Shown here: positions 44,075 to 54,281 of the stretch, piece after piece
Layout: each line of letters opens with the position of its first letter
Position numbering within the stretch: position 1 is the first letter of the stretch
NCBI RefSeq assembly: GCF_000379845.1
Contig: NZ_KB903810.1
Span: 1 to 64,000, forward strand
Direction: 5' to 3'
Length of the DNA: 64,000 nucleotides
DNA from: Moraxella boevrei DSM 14165
GTDB taxonomy: Bacteria; Pseudomonadota; Gammaproteobacteria; Pseudomonadales; Moraxellaceae
Notes under the pieces: model-generated
What the model was told of the DNA's origin: nothing
Seen by the model: the letters and a program-made list of their open reading frames with translations, nothing else
The model's database searches: none
Position numbers and translations under genes: made by a program

Positions 44075-46129
44075 ATGACAAAAGCAATGGAACGAGACCC
44101 CTACGCCAACCAACGTGAGCTAACGCTTCGTGGTATGGTTCTAGGGGCATTCATCACCGTTATATTTACTGCTTCAAATCTTTATTTGGGGCTAAAAGTG
44201 GGGCTGACTTTTGCATCCGCCATTCCTGCAGCGGTGATTTCTATGGCGATTTTAAAATTTGCCAAAGACAGTAATATTTTGGAAAATAATATGGTGCAGA
44301 CCCAAGCATCGGCAGCAGGGACCTTGTCGTCCATTATTTTTATGTTGCCTGCGTTATTGATGGTGGGTTATTGGACAGGTTTTCCGTTTTGGCAGACCGC
44401 TTTTTTGTGTATCGGAGGCGGTATTTTGGGGGTAATTTTTACCATTCCTTTGCGTTATGCCATGGTGGTCAATAGTGATTTACCCTATCCTGAGGGCGTG
44501 GCGGCGGCTGAGATTTTAAAGGCAGGTGAAGGCATTGTAGAGGATGATGACGGCAATGTGATACAAGCCCATGCTGAACAAAATACAGGCATTAAAGAGA
44601 TTGGTATTGGAGTGTTGTTGGCAGGGGCTATCAGCTTTTTGACCAATGCATTAAAGGTGTCATCCGATGCAGCAAGTGTTTGGTTTAAGGCAGGCGGTGC
44701 GATTTTTCAGTTGCCAATGGGTTTTTCAGTTGCTTTGCTAGGAGCGGGGTATTTGGTTGGTTTGGCAGGCGGTATTGCGATTTTGCTGGGGATTTTTATT
44801 GCGTGGGGCGTTGCTGTACCGATATTTACCAGTCAAACCGTGCAACCTGCTGATGTAGAAATGATACCCTTTGCCATGCAAATTTGGAAAGAAAAAGTAC
44901 GTTTTATTGGGGCAGGGACGATTGGCATTGCGGCGATTTGGACGCTGATTACCTTGATGAAACCGATGCTTGAAGGACTAAAACTGTCGGTGCGTGCCTT
45001 AAAAAGTGGCAATAATGTAGGGCTACACCGCACCGAGCAGGATTTATCGCCTAAGGCGATGATTGGCTATATGGCGGGTATGACGCTGATTTTGGCGGTG
45101 ACTTTTTATCAATTTGTGGCGGATAGTAGCTTGCCTGCAGGACTTGCGTGGCTCTTGGTAATTGTTTGTACCGTTTTGACTTTTGGCATTGGCTTTTTGG
45201 TGGCGGCGGCGTGTGGATATATGGCAGGTTTGGTTGGCTCGTCATCAAGTCCGATTTCAGGCATTGGTATCATCTCTATCGTGGTTATCTCGCTTGTGCT
45301 TTTGGTGATTGGCAATATGAACCCTGATTTATTGACGCAAGCTGATGGACAGTTTGTCACTGCATTGGCGTTATTTTGTGGTTCGGCGGTATTGTGTGTG
45401 GCAACGATTTCCAATGACAATTTGCAAGATTTAAAAACAGGTTATTTGGTAAAAGCCACGCCATGGCGTCAGCAAGTTGCCTTGATTATTGGCTGTGTGG
45501 TGGGTGCTGTGGTTATCGCCCCTGTGCTTGATTTATTGTACAACGCTTACGGTTTTACAGGGGCGATGCCTCGTGCGGGTATGGACGAGTCGCAAGCCTT
45601 GGGAGCACCGCAAGCGACCTTGATGACGACCATTGCTAAAGGGATTTTTGCCCATAATTTGCAATGGAACTATATCTTAATGGGTGTAGCCATTGGCGTG
45701 GCATTGATTGTTGTGGATTTAATGCTTCGTAAAAGCTCAAATGCTCGTTATAGCTTGCCTGTTTTGGCGGTAGGTATGGGGATTTATTTACCACCTTCAG
45801 TCAATATGCCGATTTTTATCGGTACGGTTTTGGCATGGTGGGTTAAATCTCGTGTGGAAAAACACAGCACCGATAGCAACCGCAAAACCAACCTAAAAAA
45901 TGTAGAGCGTACAGGCACCTTGTTTGCCGCAGGCTTGATTGTTGGCGAAAGTTTGATTGGTGTGATTTTGGCGTTTATCATCGCAGGGTCAGTAACAGCA
46001 GGTGGCTCGGATGCACCATTAGCCCTAAGCTTGGAAAACTGGGAAACCACAGGTGAGTTTATCGGTCTTTTCTTATTTGTGGCGACTTTGGTGATTTTTG
46101 GCAAACGAGTGCTTGCCAGTACCCAGTAA
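44075..46129 (+). CDS. Oligopeptide transporter, OPT family
   Basis: A 684-residue inner-membrane transporter with about 16 hydrophobic segments. N-terminal signature: RELTLRGMVLGAFITVIFTASNLYLGLKVGLTFASAIPAAVISMAIL (family blocks TLRG, NLYLGLK and GLTFASAIPAA). It also has NMVQTQASAAGTLSS, PLRYAMVVNSDLPYPEGVAAAEIL, and QDLKTGYLVKATPWRQQ. Bacterial OPT proteins import small peptides or metal-siderophore-like complexes; the substrate here cannot be told. GGAGAAA precedes the ATG. It is monocistronic with its own terminator. Confidence 0.93.
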   Translation: MTKAMERDPYANQRELTLRGMVLGAFITVIFTASNLYLGLKVGLTFASAIPAAVISMAILKFAKDSNILENNMVQTQASAAGTLSSIIFMLPALLMVGYWTGFPFWQTAFLCIGGGILGVIFTIPLRYAMVVNSDLPYPEGVAAAEILKAGEGIVEDDDGNVIQAHAEQNTGIKEIGIGVLLAGAISFLTNALKVSSDAASVWFKAGGAIFQLPMGFSVALLGAGYLVGLAGGIAILLGIFIAWGVAVPIFTSQTVQPADVEMIPFAMQIWKEKVRFIGAGTIGIAAIWTLITLMKPMLEGLKLSVRALKSGNNVGLHRTEQDLSPKAMIGYMAGMTLILAVTFYQFVADSSLPAGLAWLLVIVCTVLTFGIGFLVAAACGYMAGLVGSSSSPISGIGIISIVVISLVLLVIGNMNPDLLTQADGQFVTALALFCGSAVLCVATISNDNLQDLKTGYLVKATPWRQQVALIIGCVVGAVVIAPVLDLLYNAYGFTGAMPRAGMDESQALGAPQATLMTTIAKGIFAHNLQWNYILMGVAIGVALIVVDLMLRKSSNARYSLPVLAVGMGIYLPPSVNMPIFIGTVLAWWVKSRVEKHSTDSNRKTNLKNVERTGTLFAAGLIVGESLIGVILAFIIAGSVTAGGSDAPLALSLENWETTGEFIGLFLFVATLVIFGKRVLASTQ

Positions 46130-46144
46130 GTGCGTGTTGAAAAT

Positions 46145-46178
46145 AAAAATTCCCAATTTGATGTTGGGAATTTTTTTT
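46145..46178. terminator. Terminator between OPT transporter and TerC/CBS gene
   Basis: Stem aaaaattcccaa / ttgggaattttt with a 7-nt loop and T-run. It can serve both convergent genes. Confidence 0.88.
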
Positions 46179-46196
46179 GGTAAAAAAATCACATCA

Positions 46197-47750
46197 TCAA
46201 GACATTTGCTCCACTTTTAATTTTAAAATGCGTGATTGCGACGTTTCCAAAATGGTAAACAAAAACCCTTCAATCTCAATTTTGTCATCAAGCTGTGGCA
46301 TATCTGCCAGTTGCGAAATAATATAACCGCCAATGGTAAACTGGTCAGCATCAATCAAAAAGTCAGGATTATCCAGCTCTAAGCGTAACTGATGTAAACT
46401 GGCTGTACCCTCAACCAACCAATCATCGCCTTGTTTGATGATTTCTGGGGTCTCATCTTCATCAGGGAACTCACCTGCAATCGCTTCAAGCACATCAAGC
46501 GGTGTTACCAAGCCTGCCACTTGTCCATATTCATCAATCACCATCGCAAGGTTGCCTTTGGCATTTTTTAACATATTTAATAACTTTAGGTTATCAATGG
46601 TTTCAGAGACAAATACGGGTTGCTGTTTGGCAAGTAGCGGTTTTATGGCGGTGTCAATGTCTGTTTCACCACTTTCTAGCAGGGCTAAAATATCTTTGGC
46701 ACGCACCACGCCCAGCACTTTGTCAATATTATCACGGCATACAGGAAATAGGCTGTGTGGTGTATCTAATAGTTGCGAGCGGATTTCGTCAGGGCTTGCG
46801 TTAATATTTACCCAAGAAATTTCGGTGCGTGGGGTCATGATGGTTTGAACATCACGGTCATTTAACGCCAAAACCCCACTAATCATATAGCGTTCTTCTT
46901 GAGCAAAGGGTAGGCTATCCACGTCAAAAGGTTTTTCGGTATTTTCTGTTAATGTGTTTTCTTGTTGGGTTTTTCCGCCCATGAGTTTTAAAATCGCATC
47001 GGCCGTTCTATCACGGATTGGGATTTGATTTTCGTATTTGGTGCGGTTACGTTGGGCAAATTGGTTAAACATTTCAATCAAAATAGAAAAACCAATCGCC
47101 GCATATAAATAGCCTTTTGGAATATGAAAGCCCAAGCCTTCTACGATTAAGCTAAAGCCAATCATGAGTAAAAAACTTAAACACAAAATCACTACCGTTG
47201 GGTGTTTGCCGACAAATTCGGTCAAAGATTTGGCAGCGATTATCATCACACCCATGGCAATAATCACCGCTGTCATCATGATTTCAAGGTGTTTTACCAT
47301 GCCAACAGCGGTAATCACCGCATCAAAAGAAAACACCGCATCCAAAATCACAATCTGAGCGACCACCGCCCAAAACCCTGCATACACTTGGCTTTCGCTC
47401 ACATTTTCAGGTTTGCCCTCTAAGCGTTCATGCAGTTCGTGAGTGGCTTTAAATAACAAAAATACCCCACCCACAATCAAAATCACGTCCCGCACCGATA
47501 AGTCAAAATTACCATAACTCACCAATGGGTCAGTCAGCGTAATCAGCCATGACATCATGGACAGTAAAATCAACCGCATAATAAGGGCTAAGCCTAAGCC
47601 CAAATTACGGGCTTTGGCACGTTGCTGTGGCGGTAGCTTATTGGCTAAAATGGCGATAAATACTAAATTGTCAATGCCGAGTACAATCTCAAGTATGACA
47701 AGGGTGAAAAGTCCCAACCATGCAGACGGGTCGGTGAAAAGTTCTATCAT
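46197..47750 (-). CDS. TerC-family membrane protein with CBS pair and CorC domain
   Basis: A 517-residue protein of the YegH/YoaE type. Residues 1-225 are a TerC membrane domain with about seven segments ([30 protein letters not shown] with conserved Asp in [27 protein letters not shown]). Residues about 290-415 are a CBS pair ([23 protein letters not shown]). The end is a CorC/HlyC FAD-like domain ([18 protein letters not shown]). TerC proteins export metal ions such as Mn2+ in other species; the exact ion is unknown for this branch. Confidence 0.9.
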   Translation of the reverse strand: MIELFTDPSAWLGLFTLVILEIVLGIDNLVFIAILANKLPPQQRAKARNLGLGLALIMRLILLSMMSWLITLTDPLVSYGNFDLSVRDVILIVGGVFLLFKATHELHERLEGKPENVSESQVYAGFWAVVAQIVILDAVFSFDAVITAVGMVKHLEIMMTAVIIAMGVMIIAAKSLTEFVGKHPTVVILCLSFLLMIGFSLIVEGLGFHIPKGYLYAAIGFSILIEMFNQFAQRNRTKYENQIPIRDRTADAILKLMGGKTQQENTLTENTEKPFDVDSLPFAQEERYMISGVLALNDRDVQTIMTPRTEISWVNINASPDEIRSQLLDTPHSLFPVCRDNIDKVLGVVRAKDILALLESGETDIDTAIKPLLAKQQPVFVSETIDNLKLLNMLKNAKGNLAMVIDEYGQVAGLVTPLDVLEAIAGEFPDEDETPEIIKQGDDWLVEGTASLHQLRLELDNPDFLIDADQFTIGGYIISQLADMPQLDDKIEIEGFLFTILETSQSRILKLKVEQMS

Positions 47751-47856
47751 AAGGTGATTTTGTGATTAAATGGGTGAAAATTTTGATATTAGACCGCATA
47801 CAATAACAAATCACACAAAAAAATCAATGACTTTTTTGTGGTTTTTCTTTTATCCG

Positions 47857-49152
47857 TTATTGTAAACGATATTTGGCTGACAAAGCGTGAGCTTCTAAGT
47901 TTTCCTCTATTGCCAAAATGCCTGCAGTTTTGGCGAGCCCTTGGCTACCTTGTTCGCTACAATGAATGATAGAAGATTTTTTTTGAAAATCATACACCCC
48001 AAGCGGTGAGCTAAAACGGGCTGTGCCTGATGTTGGCAACACGTGGTTTGGACCTGCACAATAATCACCAATCGCTTCAGGGGTATAACGCCCCATAAAA
48101 ATTGCCCCTGCATGGCGAATGTTGTCTAGCATATTTTCTGGGTCATTAACGGACAATTCTAAATGTTCTGGGGCAATTTGATTAATCACATCAACGCCCT
48201 GTTGTCTATCTTTTACCAAAATTAATGCCCCACGATTGGCTATGGCAGTTTTGGCAATGTCTGCTTTTGGCAAATATTGCAAAGCTTTTTCAATCTCTTG
48301 TTTAACGTCTTTTAATAATGTTTCACTGGTGGTTACAAAAATCGCCTGTGCTACCGTATCATGCTCTGCTTGCGATAATAAATCCATGGCAAGCCAATCC
48401 GCTCTATCACTAGCCACCCCTTCAGCATAAACAAGCACTTCGGACGGCCCTGCAATCATATCAATACCCACCTGACCAAATACCGCACGTTTGGCACACG
48501 CCACATATTTGTTACCCGGCCCTGTGATTTTGTCCACTTTTGGAATATTTTGTGTCCCATATGCAAGTCCTGCCACCGCTTGAGCCCCACCAATGGTAAA
48601 TACTTTATCCACCCCTGCCAAATAACTGGCTGCCAAAACGAGTGGATTTAACTCACCATTTGGGGCAGGCACGACCATGATAATCTCGCCCACACCAGCC
48701 ACTTTGGCAGGAATGGCATTCATCAAGACAGATGATGGATAGCTTGCCAATCCACCCGGTACATAAATACCAACCTTGTCTAAAGGCGTAACTTTTTGCC
48801 CCAACGTATTACCTAAATCATCGGTATAAGTCCAACTTTGTTGTAACTGTTTTTTGTGAAAGCTTTTAATACGATTTGCCGATAATTGTAACGCTGTTTT
48901 GACATCATCGTTTAAATTATCAAAAGCAGTTTTTAGCTTATCTTGAGAAATGATTAACGCATCAAAGGTTTTGGCAGGGTGATTGTCAAATTTTTGGGTC
49001 AATGCTAAAATCACATCATCACCCCCTTGTCGCACTTTGGCGATAATGTCATCTACGGTTGAGAGCAATTGTGGGTCATTGACGGTTTCAAAAGCAAGTA
49101 AATCGCTTAAATCCTTATTAAACCTTGGATTTTGGCTGTTTAAAATTCGCAT
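47857..49152 (-). CDS. hisD: Histidinol dehydrogenase
   Basis: Last two steps of histidine synthesis, oxidising histidinol to histidine with NAD and zinc. It has 431 residues. Blocks: GIYVPGGLASYPSSVLMNAIPAKVAGV, GTQNIPKVDKITGPGNKYVA, GQVGIDMIAGPSEVLV, and the catalytic Glu-His in NQIAPEHLELSV. GPNHVLPTSGTARF is the C-terminal signature. No hisG or hisC adjoin it, so the operon seen in enterics is broken up. Confidence 0.96.
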   Translation of the reverse strand: MRILNSQNPRFNKDLSDLLAFETVNDPQLLSTVDDIIAKVRQGGDDVILALTQKFDNHPAKTFDALIISQDKLKTAFDNLNDDVKTALQLSANRIKSFHKKQLQQSWTYTDDLGNTLGQKVTPLDKVGIYVPGGLASYPSSVLMNAIPAKVAGVGEIIMVVPAPNGELNPLVLAASYLAGVDKVFTIGGAQAVAGLAYGTQNIPKVDKITGPGNKYVACAKRAVFGQVGIDMIAGPSEVLVYAEGVASDRADWLAMDLLSQAEHDTVAQAIFVTTSETLLKDVKQEIEKALQYLPKADIAKTAIANRGALILVKDRQQGVDVINQIAPEHLELSVNDPENMLDNIRHAGAIFMGRYTPEAIGDYCAGPNHVLPTSGTARFSSPLGVYDFQKKSSIIHCSEQGSQGLAKTAGILAIEENLEAHALSAKYRLQ

Positions 49153-49400
49153 AAGATTTCCTTTTTTTAGGGTTTACATGGGTTTAGTTATTGGCAAATA
49201 TCAATCATCAATATTGTTATCTAACGTGATATATGACATAATTATAACCTTTTTTATCCCATTTAGTGGTTAACATAACTGAGTTTGTTGCTTTTGTCAA
49301 ATAGCACATTGATGAATATTTGTGATAACTGATTTTATTGGATATAAACAACTTTTTCTAATAAATTTTTTAACAAAAAATAAAAAATAGGCTGTGTAAA

Positions 49401-50264
49401 ATGTGGTACATGATTTTGGCATTATTGATTTGGGCAAGCTCATTTACCGCAGGTAAATACGCCTACACCGCCATTGACCCAGTACTCACAGTGCAGTTTC
49501 GCCTGTTGATTGCAGGGCTGATTGCCTTACCGATTTTTGTCAAACATTACCACCGCCTTGATAAGGCGTTACGCAAAAAATTGTGGTGGTTGGCGGTGTT
49601 AAATTTTCCGATTGCGTTAATGTTACAGTTTGTCGGCTTAAAATACACATCAGCGTCTAGTGCGGTAACGATTGTCGGGGCTGAGCCATTATTTGTCATG
49701 TTAGTTGGGGCATTATTTTTTGGGCAAAAAAATTATTGGTATGATTGGGCGTTAGGTGGTTTGGCGTTTTTTGGCATTATTTTGTTGGTGGCAGGTGGTA
49801 GCTCAGATGGTACGGTGAGTGTGTTTGGCTCGTTGCTGTTGATTTTGGCAGGTTTGGCGTTTGTGTTTTCTATGTTTTGGGGCAAAGATGTGATGCAAAA
49901 GATTGACGCAAGCATCTATACATCAGCGATTTTGGTGCTTGGGGCGGTGGCTTGCGTGCCATTTACCCTAATTTTTACCCAAAGTTGGAGCATTTTTTTA
50001 AAGCCTATGCAACCGCTTGCCGTGGGGGCGGTGCTATATCTTGGCGTGGCGTGTAGCTGGTTGGCTTATTGGCTGTTTAACAAGGGCTTGCAATACACGC
50101 CTGCCAAAATGTCCGCCATGGTTATTCCGCTTGAGCCTGTATTTGGCGTCTTGTCGGCGATGCTGATTTTGGGCGAAAACCTACAATGGCTCACTGCTGT
50201 TGGCGTGTTTTTGGTAATTAGCTCAACGATTAGCAGTGCGATTTTGCACAGTAAAAAGGCTTAA
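49401..50264 (+). CDS. EamA/DMT-family transporter
   Basis: A 287-residue protein with ten membrane segments in two EamA repeats. The first ends around residue 135 (LQFVGLKYTSASSAVTIVGAEPLFVMLVGALFFGQ), and the second around 270 (NKGLQYTPAKMSAMVIPLEPVFGVLSAMLILGE). The paired Glu-Pro motifs are characteristic. Members export amino acids or metabolites; the substrate is not predictable. It stands alone on the plus strand. Confidence 0.88.
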   Translation: MWYMILALLIWASSFTAGKYAYTAIDPVLTVQFRLLIAGLIALPIFVKHYHRLDKALRKKLWWLAVLNFPIALMLQFVGLKYTSASSAVTIVGAEPLFVMLVGALFFGQKNYWYDWALGGLAFFGIILLVAGGSSDGTVSVFGSLLLILAGLAFVFSMFWGKDVMQKIDASIYTSAILVLGAVACVPFTLIFTQSWSIFLKPMQPLAVGAVLYLGVACSWLAYWLFNKGLQYTPAKMSAMVIPLEPVFGVLSAMLILGENLQWLTAVGVFLVISSTISSAILHSKKA

Positions 50265-50337
50265 AACGAGTTGCAAATTGGCAAATTTGATGTTAAATTG
50301 ACTTTATTTATAAATAATTGACAGATTGAGAACGACT

Positions 50338-50589
50338 ATGTTAATCCAATTTTTACCCCTATTTTTGATTACATTTACCGTATTTGGGCTGTTTTTTTTG
50401 TTTATGGGTATTGGTTATATGGTTAAAAAACAACCGCTAAAAGGCTCATGCGGTGGCGTGGCAACCCTAATGGGCGATGAGTTTTGCCAATTTTGTGGTA
50501 ACGACCCCAATAAATGTGCCGAAATCAATGATGAACAACAACAAAGTGGTATCAGCGAAAAAGCTAGAACACTCGGTAAACAAATCTGA
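50338..50589 (+). CDS. nqrM: Na+-NQR maturation protein NqrM (DUF539)
   Basis: An 83-residue membrane protein needed to insert the iron centre between NqrD and NqrE. One N-terminal membrane helix (FLPLFLITFTVFGLFFLFMGIGY), then cysteines C38 (GSCGG), C50, C53 and C60 (DEFCQFCGNDPNKC), the DUF539 pattern. Usually it follows nqrF or apbE; here it is 8.7 kb from nqrF. The open frame starts four codons earlier at a TTG; the ATG is preferred. A histone-deacetylase-family gene follows by 5 bases. Confidence 0.9.
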   Translation: MLIQFLPLFLITFTVFGLFFLFMGIGYMVKKQPLKGSCGGVATLMGDEFCQFCGNDPNKCAEINDEQQQSGISEKARTLGKQI

Positions 50590-50594
50590 TTTTT

Positions 50595-51500
50595 ATGTTA
50601 AAAATCGCCCATTCACCGCTATTTAATCACCCTGTGCCAGACAAGCACCGCTTTCCTATGCAAAAATATGACGAAATCCCCAAGCGTCTGTTAGCAGAAA
50701 GCACCATCACACATGAGCAGATTTTTTTGCCAAAATCGTTAAGTGAAGCCGAGATTTTAACTACGCATACGGCTGAATATTGGCAACAGTTAAAAAATTT
50801 GACTTTACCCAAAAAAGACGCCAGAGCTATCGGTTTTGAGTTGTCTGAACGGTTGATAGCACGAGAGAGAGCGATTGCTTGTGCCAGTTATCAATGTGCG
50901 TTATATGCCAAACAGTATGGCGTGGCGATGAGTACATCAGGCGGTACGCATCATGCGTTTGCCGACCATGGTGAAGGGTTTTGCATTTTGAATGATTTTG
51001 CAATTACTAGCAATCTTTTGTTAAATCAAGGACTTAGTAAACAAATCCTTATCATAGATTTGGACGTACATCAGGGCAATGGCACGGCTCATATTTTTGC
51101 CAATGATGAACGTGTGTTTACTTTTAGTATGCATGGTGCGAAAAATTATCCGTTCCGTAAACAATTGTCTGATTTGGACATTGATTTAGCGGACGGTACG
51201 GGTGATGATGAATATTTAGAACGGTTAAATAAAACCTTAGAAATATTAATCAAACAAGTTCGACCTGATATGCTGTTGTTTTTGGCAGGGGTGGACGTGC
51301 TTGCGAAAGATGTTTTGGGGAAATTGGCTTTGACAAGGCAGGGCTGTGCTGAACGTGATAAGATTGTATTTACAACGGCTAAACAGTATGGCATACCGAT
51401 AGCCGTTACCATGGGTGGTGGTTATTCTACCAATCTTGATGATGTGGTAGAAGCACATTGCAATACGTTTAGAGTAGCGAAAAAGGTTTTTAGCACTTAG
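50595..51500 (+). CDS. Histone deacetylase/acetoin utilisation-family protein
   Basis: A 301-residue arginase-fold deacetylase homologue. Catalytic histidines H119-H120 in SGGTHHAFADHGEGFCILND, zinc ligands D155-D157-H159 in IIDLDVHQGNGT, and the later Asp in FLAGVDVLAKD. GGGYS near the end replaces the usual tyrosine loop and is compatible with catalysis. Bacterial members remove acyl groups from small molecules or proteins; the substrate is unknown. Its stop overlaps the convergent ABC gene by 4 bases. It is probably cotranscribed with nqrM. Confidence 0.88.
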   Translation: MLKIAHSPLFNHPVPDKHRFPMQKYDEIPKRLLAESTITHEQIFLPKSLSEAEILTTHTAEYWQQLKNLTLPKKDARAIGFELSERLIARERAIACASYQCALYAKQYGVAMSTSGGTHHAFADHGEGFCILNDFAITSNLLLNQGLSKQILIIDLDVHQGNGTAHIFANDERVFTFSMHGAKNYPFRKQLSDLDIDLADGTGDDEYLERLNKTLEILIKQVRPDMLLFLAGVDVLAKDVLGKLALTRQGCAERDKIVFTTAKQYGIPIAVTMGGGYSTNLDDVVEAHCNTFRVAKKVFST

Positions 51501-53347
51501 TATTCCCCCAACTCTTCACCCAAAAATCCGCCACTTTGTCTCGCCCATAGTTTGGCATATACGCCATTTAATTGCAATAATTCATCATGACTACCCATTT
51601 CCACAATTTTGCCTTTATCCATAACGACAAGCCTATCCATAGACGCAATGGTTGATAATCGGTGAGCAATGGCAATCACCGTCTTGCCTGACATCATTTC
51701 ATTTAAGCTTTCGGTAATGGCGTGTTCTACTTCGCTATCCAACGCACTGGTTGCTTCATCAAGCAATAAAATTGGGGCATTTTTTAACATCACACGAGCA
51801 ATGGCGATACGTTGGCGTTGTCCGCCAGAGAGTTTTACACCACGTTCGCCCACTTGTGTATCCAAACCTTGATTGCCTTTGGCATCAGCAAGATTATTAA
51901 TAAAATCAAACGCATGGGCTTGTTTAGTGGCTTGGATAATCTCATCTTCGCTGGCAGTTGGGCGACCGTAATTGATATTTTCTCGCACGGTGCGGTGTAA
52001 TAATGACGTGTCTTGGGTTACCATGCCGATATGTTGGCGTAAACTTTGTTGGCTGACATTGGCAATATTTTGTCCGTCAATGCTGATTTTGCCAGCATTC
52101 ACATCATAAAAACGCAATAACAGATTAACTAAGGTGGATTTTCCTGCACCGCTACGACCAACTAAGCCAACTTTTTCACCTGCTTTAATTGTTAAATTAA
52201 AATTATCTAACAGTTTAATTTCTTGATTTTTACCATAACTAAAACTGACATTGTCAAACACAATATTGCCATGTTTTACGGTCAATTCATCAGCGTTTGG
52301 TTTATCAACAATGGTATGCGGTTTTGACAAGGTTTTCATGCCGTCTTGCACCGTGCCAATATGTTCAAACAAACTGGCAGTTTGCCACATAATCCAATGG
52401 GTCAAGCCGTTTAATCTAAGTGCCATTGCCGTTGCCGCCGCAATCGCTCCCACGCTTAAACCCTGATAAAACCACAGATACAAGCCAATCCCCACCGTGC
52501 TAGACACCAAAACCACACTGATAGTATGAATAATCACTTCCAATTTGCTCACCCAACGCATTTGGTCATGGACAGTTGTCATAAATTGGCTCATGGCATC
52601 TTTGGCATAGCTTAACTCTCGCCGAGAATGGCTAAATAACTTTACCGTCATGATATTGGCATAGGCATCGGTAATCCGCCCTGTCATCAATGCCCTTGCG
52701 TCTGCTTGACGACTGGCGGATTGTTTTAATTTTGGGATAAAATAGCCAATGGTTGTGATAAACATCGCTAACCACAGCAAAAATGGCAGTAACAACCAAT
52801 TATCCAAACTCGCCAAAATCACGCCACTACTGACAAAATAGACAATAACATAAACAAACATATCGGCAATGCTCATGATGGTATCACGCACAGACAAGGC
52901 AGTTTGCATCACCTTTGAGGACACTCGCCCAGAAAATTCATCTTGATAAAACTGCATGGATTGACCGAGCATTTGTCGGTGAAATCGCCACCGCATTTGC
53001 ATGGGAAATACACCTTGAAGGGTTTGAAAATGTATCCATGAACTAAGCATAACCACCAACGGACTGACGATTAACACGCCTGCCATCAGCATTAAATCGT
53101 TGCCTTTTTCGGCAATCAGTTGCGTGGGCGTGTAAGTGCCTAGCCAGTCCACAATTTTGCCAATCCATGCAAATAGCAAAGACTCGTAAATACCAATCAG
53201 AGCAGTGAAAAACATCAAGGCAAATAGCCAACCACGCAAGCCCTTGCTACACGCCCATAAAAATTTTAAAAAATTGTCGGTTGGTAACTGGTAATCGTCA
53301 TCAGGATAGGGATTTAAACGGTTTTCAAAAAAACGAAAAATTGACAT
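51497..53347 (-). CDS. ABC exporter, fused membrane and ATPase domains
   Basis: A 616-residue half-transporter of the MsbA/multidrug type. Six membrane segments occupy about residues 25-320. The ATPase domain has Walker A GLVGRSGAGKST, signature KLSGGQRQRIAIAR, Walker B ILLLDEATSALD and the His-switch IAIAHRLST. It likely works as a homodimer. The substrate is unknown; the loop QFYQDEFSGRVSSKVMQTA resembles lipid and drug exporters. It stands alone. Confidence 0.88.
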   Translation of the reverse strand: MSIFRFFENRLNPYPDDDYQLPTDNFLKFLWACSKGLRGWLFALMFFTALIGIYESLLFAWIGKIVDWLGTYTPTQLIAEKGNDLMLMAGVLIVSPLVVMLSSWIHFQTLQGVFPMQMRWRFHRQMLGQSMQFYQDEFSGRVSSKVMQTALSVRDTIMSIADMFVYVIVYFVSSGVILASLDNWLLLPFLLWLAMFITTIGYFIPKLKQSASRQADARALMTGRITDAYANIMTVKLFSHSRRELSYAKDAMSQFMTTVHDQMRWVSKLEVIIHTISVVLVSSTVGIGLYLWFYQGLSVGAIAAATAMALRLNGLTHWIMWQTASLFEHIGTVQDGMKTLSKPHTIVDKPNADELTVKHGNIVFDNVSFSYGKNQEIKLLDNFNLTIKAGEKVGLVGRSGAGKSTLVNLLLRFYDVNAGKISIDGQNIANVSQQSLRQHIGMVTQDTSLLHRTVRENINYGRPTASEDEIIQATKQAHAFDFINNLADAKGNQGLDTQVGERGVKLSGGQRQRIAIARVMLKNAPILLLDEATSALDSEVEHAITESLNEMMSGKTVIAIAHRLSTIASMDRLVVMDKGKIVEMGSHDELLQLNGVYAKLWARQSGGFLGEELGEY

Positions 53348-53516
53348 ATTTGTTATCTTTTCTTAATAATTGGTGAAAATACGGTATTTATTTTAACATA
53401 TTTAACGGTTGAATTTTAGACGTTTTGTGTTATGCTAAGTTTTAATTGAATAGTTGATAAAAAAGTGGAAAATATATGCAAATTTTTGGTAAACGTTGTC
53501 AAAATGGGAGGTAAGG

Positions 53517-54281
53517 TTGGATAGATTGGTAGATAATTTATTTGTTGTTAAATCTCGTACTTGTCCGCATGTTGATTGTGGAAAAAGTTTTGATTGCGTA
53601 GAAAGTCATCAAGGCATGGTTTTTTGTCCGTATTGCAAAAAAAATATCTTGGTTAATCCTTTGACCAAAGTATTGGAAAATCAAAGTTTTTTTGAGTTTG
53701 TAAAAAATTATTTTAAAAAATATTATAAACTTTTGCTGATTTGTTGTGCGATAATCGTGGCAATGGAAGGTTTAAGCGGTTATATTAATGATTTTGTGGG
53801 TTTTACGCTAATTTCAACGCTGATGATTGGTGTTATGGTATTTTTGGTGTGTTGGTTTGGGATAGATGTGAACAAAAGAGAGTTTTATAATCTCTCTGGC
53901 AATCCGATTTTTCAAAGTGTGGATAGTTTGTCTGACATACAATCCAACTCCAAACATCAAGTGTATAGAGAAAATTTGGAAGATAATTTTTATCTCTTTG
54001 CCTGTCATTGTCCACATTTCCAATCGCAACGTATTATACAAAAATCCAAGCAAATTTATCATTGTGAGCATTGTCGGCGTGAGTTAAGGTTTAATCAAAA
54101 AATCAAACATTATCATACAATAAAATTGACGATTATGGTTGCTTTTATGATAGTTTTTAATGGTATGATTGATTATGAAAAAGATGGGCTTTTATGGTTG
54201 ATTGTTTTTGGCGGTCTGTTGCTGACAGTATTTTTAGTTCATCGTTTTATTTTTCTTAAGACCCCAAAATGGCTTATTTAA
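53517..54281 (+). CDS. Zinc-ribbon membrane protein of unknown function
   Basis: A 254-residue protein I do not recognise. Two cysteine clusters: CPHVDCGKSF...CPYCKK in residues about 16-40, and CHCPHF...CEHCRRE around 165-190. Each looks like a half or full zinc ribbon. Between and after them are two pairs of membrane helices (LLLICCAIIVAM, GFTLISTLMIGVMVFLVCWF; LTIMVAFMIVF, LLWLIVFGGLLLTVFLV), so the two ribbons probably face the same side. The TTG start is supported by GGAGG five bases before it; an upstream TTG has no such site. The end overlaps rarA by 13 bases. Confidence 0.65.
   Translation: MDRLVDNLFVVKSRTCPHVDCGKSFDCVESHQGMVFCPYCKKNILVNPLTKVLENQSFFEFVKNYFKKYYKLLLICCAIIVAMEGLSGYINDFVGFTLISTLMIGVMVFLVCWFGIDVNKREFYNLSGNPIFQSVDSLSDIQSNSKHQVYRENLEDNFYLFACHCPHFQSQRIIQKSKQIYHCEHCRRELRFNQKIKHYHTIKLTIMVAFMIVFNGMIDYEKDGLLWLIVFGGLLLTVFLVHRFIFLKTPKWLI

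Noticed and set aside
46197-47750. Tellurite resistance function for the TerC/CBS protein
   Set aside because: TerC alone, fused to CBS and CorC domains and without terA/B/D/E, does not indicate tellurite resistance.
50595-51500. Acetoin utilisation role for the deacetylase-family protein
   Set aside because: No acetoin genes are nearby, so the name would be only by homology.
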